From an uncultured Bacilli bacterium (lineage in GTDB: Bacteria > Bacillota_I > Bacilli_A > RF39 > UBA660), in the NCBI GenBank assembly GCA_934101745.1, contig CAKOSD010000013.1:1-13925 (forward strand): a stretch of DNA of 13,925 nt. Direction: 5' to 3'. The notes under the pieces were generated by a model. The model was not told the origin of the DNA. It saw only the letters and a list, made by a program, of their open reading frames with translations, and ran no database searches. Position numbers and translations under genes: made by a program. Below are positions 13,449-13,925 of the stretch, in pieces (position 1 is the first letter of the stretch; every line of letters starts with the position of its first letter).

Positions 13449-13925
13449 ATGCATGAAGTAATAACAGTACAAAAATTTAGTGAAAATGAATGGCTTATTG
13501 ATGGCCTTTTCGAGGGAAATCCTGAGGCTTCAAATATCGTAATCATGCTTCATGAAGGTGGATATAATAAAGATGAAAATGGCCTTTTCCCTGTAATTGA
13601 AGAAAACACAATCAAAAAAGAAAATAATAAAATAGTATTTCAAACTAAAACTTATGGAAATTACGAAATCTTAGCAAATTCCTTAATTAAAAATACCGAA
13701 TTTGCAACCTTCCGCTACGATCTTCGCAATCACAACAAAAGTATAGTAAATGATACGATGGATAAACGGGATACTCTGTATCTGCGCCTGGCTAAAGACC
13801 TGCGTGATGTTATTAAATATTTAAAAAATAAGTATCCGTTTAAAAAAATATATTTTGTTGGCACCGGCGTAGGAGCCCTAGTAATCGAACACTACTTAAC
13901 TAAAGTAAGGGAAATACCTCTAGAT
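13449..13925 (+). CDS. Alpha/beta-hydrolase-like protein, 5' part (continues past window)
   Basis: The frame opens at ATG 13449 after GAGG (13439-13442) and stays open for 159 codons to the window edge, so the C-terminus is missing. The translation begins MHEVITVQKFSENEWLIDG and shows a strand ASNIVIMLHEGG (27-38), where alpha/beta hydrolases place the oxyanion-hole HGG/HEGG loop; FATFRYDLRNHNKS, like the D-x-R-G-x-G-x-S turn of that fold; and KKIYFVGTGVGALVIEHYL, matching the strand-elbow-helix of the nucleophile. The elbow reads G-T-G-V-G where G-x-S-x-G is expected, so the catalytic serine seems absent. The catalytic acid and histidine lie outside the window. It may be a non-catalytic or divergent member. 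A short out-of-frame ATG at 13453 is ignored. Confidence 0.7.
   Translation, partial: MHEVITVQKFSENEWLIDGLFEGNPEASNIVIMLHEGGYNKDENGLFPVIEENTIKKENNKIVFQTKTYGNYEILANSLIKNTEFATFRYDLRNHNKSIVNDTMDKRDTLYLRLAKDLRDVIKYLKNKYPFKKIYFVGTGVGALVIEHYLTKVREIPLD

Overview
The window is AT-rich (rough reading, about one third G+C), and every gene lies on the + strand. Strong AGGAGG-type ribosome sites, extended -10 promoters, TAA/TAG-only stops and the gene order parA-parB-mscS-DUF951-(...)-ychF all point to a low-GC Firmicute. An uncultured gut Bacillus/RF39- or Erysipelotrichia-like lineage is my best guess, but it is an inference. A FemABX-type aminoacyltransferase suggests the organism makes peptidoglycan.

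Layout. 1-411 is the 3' end of a DHH/DHHA1 phosphoesterase gene. 410-4663 is a tightly packed cluster with four short overlaps or near-abutments: parA (soj), parB (spo0J), an MscS-type channel, the small zinc-finger-like DUF951 protein and an AbgT-family transporter, ended by a good terminator. 4793-5686 holds a lipoprotein rhodanese and a GNAT acetyltransferase. 5807-8110 holds the GTPase/ATPase ychF and a femX/murM-like gene, with a strong terminator at the end. 8196-10204 holds cysS and a YugP-type membrane zinc metallopeptidase, again with a terminator.

10205-13395 is the accessory part. A 247-bp intergenic region carries two stacked promoters, a 16-bp direct repeat in two copies 51 bp apart and a dyad between them. 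It precedes a three-gene operon: an 84-aa protein, a 798-aa membrane protein I do not recognise, and an 85-aa protein, followed by its own terminator. The two small proteins resemble each other loosely and the DUF1292 style. This self-contained unit is the best candidate for an undescribed system in the window, but its function cannot be read from the sequence. After it, from 13449 to the window edge, is the start of an alpha/beta-hydrolase-like gene whose apparent nucleophile elbow reads GTGVG rather than GxSxG.

How the genes fit together: the left half is chromosome segregation (ParAB) linked to housekeeping genes in an order that is recognisably conserved in Firmicutes, with a transporter/rhodanese/GNAT block between DUF951 and ychF. 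The middle is translation (YchF, CysS) and envelope work (FemX, YugP, MscS). No tRNA, rRNA, mobile element, CRISPR array or parS site was seen.
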